DNA from: Streptomyces sp. CMB-StM0423
GTDB taxonomy: Bacteria; Actinomycetota; Actinomycetes; Streptomycetales; Streptomycetaceae
Direction: 5' to 3'
Assembly: GCF_002847285.1 (NCBI RefSeq)
Contig: NZ_CP025407.1
Coordinates: forward strand, 3,484,501-3,548,500
Length of the DNA: 64,000 nt
Shown here: positions 61,411 through 64,000 of the stretch, piece after piece
How positions within the stretch are numbered: the first letter of the stretch is position 1
Layout of the letters: the number at the start of each line of letters is the position of its first letter
Translations under genes and position numbers: made by a program
The notes under the pieces: generated by a model
Seen by the model: the letters and a program-made list of their open reading frames with translations, nothing else
What the model was told of the DNA's origin: nothing
Databases searched by the model: none

Positions 61411-62532
61411 ATGTCCGTACGGGACACACCGCTGCCCACCGTGCTCGAACCACGCGGCCGCACCCTCGGCGAGGAGGAGCGCGCCGCGGTGCTGCGGGTG
61501 CTCGACTCCGCCGTGCTGTGCGGCACGTTCGGCACCGAAGTGCCGGCGCTGCAGCGGGAGATGGCCGAGCTGTACGGGCGCGCCCACGCCGTCGCGTGCA
61601 GCTCCGGCACCGCCTCGCTGCACCTCGCGGTCGCGGCGGCCGGCATCGGCCCCGGCGACGAGGTCATCACCACGCCCATCTCCGACTTCGGCACCGTGGC
61701 CCCCATCCTGGCAGAGGGCGGCCGGCCGGTCTTCGCCGACGTACTCCCCGACGACGGCAACCTCGACCCGGCGGCCGTCGCCGCGGCCGTCACCCCGCGC
61801 ACGAAGGCCGTTCTGGCCGTCCACCTCTTCGGCGCCGCCGCCCGGATCGCGGAGCTGCGGGAGCTGTGCGACCGGCACGGGCTCGTGCTCATCGAGGACT
61901 GCGCGCAGGCGTGGCTGGGCGAGGACGGCGCGGGGCGGCTGCTGGGCACGTACGGCGACATCGCCTGCTTCAGCCTCCAGCAGTACAAGCACATCACCGC
62001 GGGCGACGGCGGCCTCGCGCTCACCGACGACCCGGAACTCGCCCGCCGGATGCGGCTCTTCGCCGACAAGGGCTGGGACCGGGCGGAGGGGCGGATCCAC
62101 CGCGTACCGGGGCTCAACTACCGGATGCCGGAGCTGACGGCGGCGGTCGCGCGGGCGCAGTTGGGGAAGGTGGCGGAGGTCGTACGGATACGCCGCGCCC
62201 TGGCCGCCCGGCTGACGGCGGCGCTGGGCGCGGCCGCGTCCGTACGGACCGCGCCGCGGCCCGACGGGCACGCCTGGTGGGTGTACCCGCTGCTGGTGGA
62301 CGACAACGCCCGCCGGGCGAAGGCCCTGACGGCCGCGGGCATCCCGGCCGCCGCCGGCTACCTGGAACGCCCCCTCTACGCGAACCCGGTGTTCACCGGC
62401 CACCCCGAAGGGCTGTGCCCGCAGGCCGAGCTGCTGATCGGCCGCACCCTGCTCGTCCTCGACTGGAACGAGGGCTACACGCCGGCCGACGTCGACGACA
62501 TCGCGCGGGCGGTCCTGGCGGCGTGCGCATGA
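61411..62532 (+). CDS. DegT/DnrJ/EryC1-family PLP aminotransferase
   Basis: 373 residues. SSGTASLHLAVAAAGIGPGDEVITTP is the PLP phosphate region, IEDCAQAWLGED holds the cofactor-binding aspartate, and the Schiff-base lysine is in SLQQYKHITAGDGG (about 197). Family members transaminate keto-sugars or cyclitols, using glutamate or glutamine, for antibiotic sugars or cell-surface glycans. AGGA lies before the ATG. It is the first gene of a three-gene operon with two metal-dependent hydrolase-like genes, coupled by four- and one-base overlaps. Their unusual combination suggests a small-molecule pathway. Confidence 0.9.
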   Translation: MSVRDTPLPTVLEPRGRTLGEEERAAVLRVLDSAVLCGTFGTEVPALQREMAELYGRAHAVACSSGTASLHLAVAAAGIGPGDEVITTPISDFGTVAPILAEGGRPVFADVLPDDGNLDPAAVAAAVTPRTKAVLAVHLFGAAARIAELRELCDRHGLVLIEDCAQAWLGEDGAGRLLGTYGDIACFSLQQYKHITAGDGGLALTDDPELARRMRLFADKGWDRAEGRIHRVPGLNYRMPELTAAVARAQLGKVAEVVRIRRALAARLTAALGAAASVRTAPRPDGHAWWVYPLLVDDNARRAKALTAAGIPAAAGYLERPLYANPVFTGHPEGLCPQAELLIGRTLLVLDWNEGYTPADVDDIARAVLAACA

Positions 62533-63269
62533 CGTACGACTGGCTGGTCCCGTCCCCCGAGGAGCGCGTGCGCTGGGACGTGGACGTGCTGTACGGCCCC
62601 TGGCCCCGGCACCACCGCGACGTGGACCTCGCCGAGGTCCGCGCCCGGCTGGCCCGCTCCCCCGTCGAGGCAGCCCTCGCCCTCTCCACCCGCGGAGCCC
62701 TCTTCGACGCGGAGTCCGGCAACGCGGAGACGCTGCGCGACCTGGCGGACTGCCCGGAACTGCGGCCGGTGGGGACGGTGGACCTGCGGGACCCGTGGGG
62801 CGCGGAGGAACGGATCGAGACGCTGGCGGCGGCGGGCGTACGGTTCCTGCGGCTGTTCACCGTCGAGCAGGGGGCGGAGCCGGGCTTCCCGGGCTACGGC
62901 CACGTCGTGGACCTGGCGCTGGCGCGGGGGATGGTGCTGCTCCAGGACGGCGACCCGCGCCGCTACGGCCCGGCACTGGCGGACCGGGGCGCCCGCGTGG
63001 TCTTCCTCGACCTGCACACGTACCTGCTGGGCGACTTCCTGCTGCTGGCCCGCCGCGAACCGGGTTTCATGGCGACGACGCGGCTGCTGTCGGCGCCGGA
63101 CTCGGTGGAGCGGGTGGTGGAGGCGGTGGGGGCGAGCCGGCTGGTGTTCGGCTCGCGCACGCCGTTCACGGACATCTCGCCGCAGACGCTGCGCCTGCGC
63201 TACGCGCGGATCGACGCGGCGGACCGGGACTCGATCGCGGGCGGGAACGTCGAGGAGTTGCAGGGCTGA
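62529..63269 (+). CDS. Amidohydrolase-like TIM-barrel protein
   Basis: 246 residues. It shows amidohydrolase-2-like spacing (DVDVLYGPWPRHHRDVDLAEVRARLARSPVEAALALSTRGALFD, AAAGVRFLRLFTVEQGAEPGFPGYGHVV, ASRLVFGSRTPFTD), and the late GSRTPF matches the place of the FGTD motif in its neighbour. The first HxH metal motif is replaced by VDVLYG and most metal ligands seem absent, so it may be a non-catalytic paralogue of the next gene's product and could form a heteromer with it. It starts inside the aminotransferase stop (ATGA). Confidence 0.7.
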   Translation: MTYDWLVPSPEERVRWDVDVLYGPWPRHHRDVDLAEVRARLARSPVEAALALSTRGALFDAESGNAETLRDLADCPELRPVGTVDLRDPWGAEERIETLAAAGVRFLRLFTVEQGAEPGFPGYGHVVDLALARGMVLLQDGDPRRYGPALADRGARVVFLDLHTYLLGDFLLLARREPGFMATTRLLSAPDSVERVVEAVGASRLVFGSRTPFTDISPQTLRLRYARIDAADRDSIAGGNVEELQG

Positions 63270-64000
63270 TGCCGATCATCGACGTGCACGGACACTGGGG
63301 CCCGTGGCCGTACTTCAGGTCCTCGGGGCTGCTCGGGGAGACGAACATCGACCTGATGGACAGGTACGGGATAGACGTGCAGATCGTCTCGGGGGCGGAG
63401 GCGGTGACGTACGACGCGGTGGCGGGAAACGCGGCGCTGGCGCGGGTGCTGGCGGCGCAGCCGCGGCTGTACGGCTACGCGGTGGTGAACCCGAACCGCA
63501 TCGAGGCGAGCGCGGCGGACCTGCGCCACCACCTGGCGGGGGGCCGCTTCGTCGGCGCGAAGATCCACACCCACTACCCGGGCCGGGCGATCGGCTCCCG
63601 GGAGATGAGGGAGGCGTTCGCGCTCCTGAACGACCTGGAGGTGCCGCTGCTGCTGCACACCTGGGACCCGGACGTGGCCCGGCTCCCGGCCCTGCTGGCG
63701 GACTTCCCGCGGCTGCGGGTGATAGTCGGCCACGCGGGAGGCGACGCCTGGCGGGAGGCGGCGCACGCGGCGGCGGAGTGCGACAGGTTGTACCTGGAGC
63801 ACTGCCGCACGGCGGCGGACGCGGAGCGCATCACGTACGCGCGGGAGGCGGGGGTGGGCGTGGAGAGGCTGCTGTTCGGCACGGACGCGACGCTGGTGGA
63901 CCCGAGCGTGTCGCTGGGGGTGGTGCGGGACGCGGGGTTGCGGGGGGCGGAACTGGAGCGGGTGCTGTGGGGGAACGCGGCGGAGCTGTTCGGGCTGGGG
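63269..64000 (+). CDS. Amidohydrolase-2-family metal-dependent hydrolase, 3'-partial
   Basis: 244 codons are visible; the gene runs off the window. It has the complete amidohydrolase-2 metal pattern: IIDVHGHWGPWP (HxH), KIHTHYPGRA, PLLLHTWDPD, VIVGHAGGDAW and LLFGTDATLVDP (final aspartate). Members are decarboxylases or hydrolases of small carboxylated or lactone compounds. Its start overlaps the previous stop by one base, so it is the third coupled gene of the aminotransferase operon. Confidence 0.85.
   Translation, partial: MPIIDVHGHWGPWPYFRSSGLLGETNIDLMDRYGIDVQIVSGAEAVTYDAVAGNAALARVLAAQPRLYGYAVVNPNRIEASAADLRHHLAGGRFVGAKIHTHYPGRAIGSREMREAFALLNDLEVPLLLHTWDPDVARLPALLADFPRLRVIVGHAGGDAWREAAHAAAECDRLYLEHCRTAADAERITYAREAGVGVERLLFGTDATLVDPSVSLGVVRDAGLRGAELERVLWGNAAELFGLG

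Overview
This window reads as chromosomal DNA of a Streptomyces-type actinomycete. GC is very high, third codon positions are almost always G or C, GTG starts are common, and many secreted, Tat-exported or lipoprotein genes are present. The gene order from terD (about 48 kb) through arfB, a flavin reductase, a GAF-PAS-GGDEF protein, an amino-sugar operon, otsB/otsA, thrC, a MoaD-like carrier, cspA and groEL to murQ (about 25 kb) matches, from memory, the conserved core around SCO4277-SCO4308 of S. coelicolor. The flanks look more strain-specific. No rRNA, tRNA or CRISPR array was recognised.

Layout. 0-3.8 kb: two small disulfide-type secreted proteins around a lipoprotein, a DHFR-like reductase and a secreted-protein/lipoprotein pair. 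3.9-18.8 kb: a sugar-catabolic locus, almost all on the minus strand. It holds a GH172 enzyme, a CUT1 transporter (binding protein plus two permeases, no ATPase), an arabinose/fucose-type isomerase, a complete CUT2 (ribose-type) transporter and an FGGY kinase, with a divergent LacI regulator and two LacI-type operators. Two IS200/IS605-type TnpB elements sit at the 3' ends of two CUT1 genes, and the element ends now supply those genes' stop codons. 19-24.7 kb: cutC, an HD-domain protein, a decayed NACHT/STAND gene, an MFS exporter, two small proteins and an RpiR/SIS regulator. 25.3-29.4 kb: murQ, groEL under two CIRCE operators, cspA and the MoaD-like carrier. 29.4-36.7 kb: thrC, a GpgS-like glucosyltransferase, otsA and otsB, with a CGNR regulator/hydrolase pair between the last two. 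36.8-43.5 kb: an amino-sugar locus (binding protein, SIS isomerase, ROK kinase, deacetylase, PfkB kinase, class II aldolase) with two DasR-like sites. 43.6-50 kb: CBM membrane protein, diguanylate cyclase, flavin reductase, arfB, terD, Uma2 and a pentapeptide protein. 50-57.6 kb: redox enzymes, a LuxR regulator and a PH-domain membrane pair. 57.7-58.5 kb: a chitin-type AA10 LPMO behind a strong DasR site. 58.7-64 kb: an enolase-superfamily epimerase, then an HTH protein divergent from an aminotransferase/double-hydrolase operon cut by the window end.

How parts work together. Chitin and cell-wall amino-sugar use recurs: the LPMO, the amino-sugar operon, murQ with its RpiR regulator, and three candidate DasR operators. 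The GH172/CUT1/isomerase/CUT2/kinase cluster has the parts to import a furanosyl oligosaccharide, cleave it inside the cell, isomerise the freed aldose and phosphorylate the ketose. D-arabinan to D-ribulose-5-phosphate is one economical reading, but the substrate is not proved by sequence.
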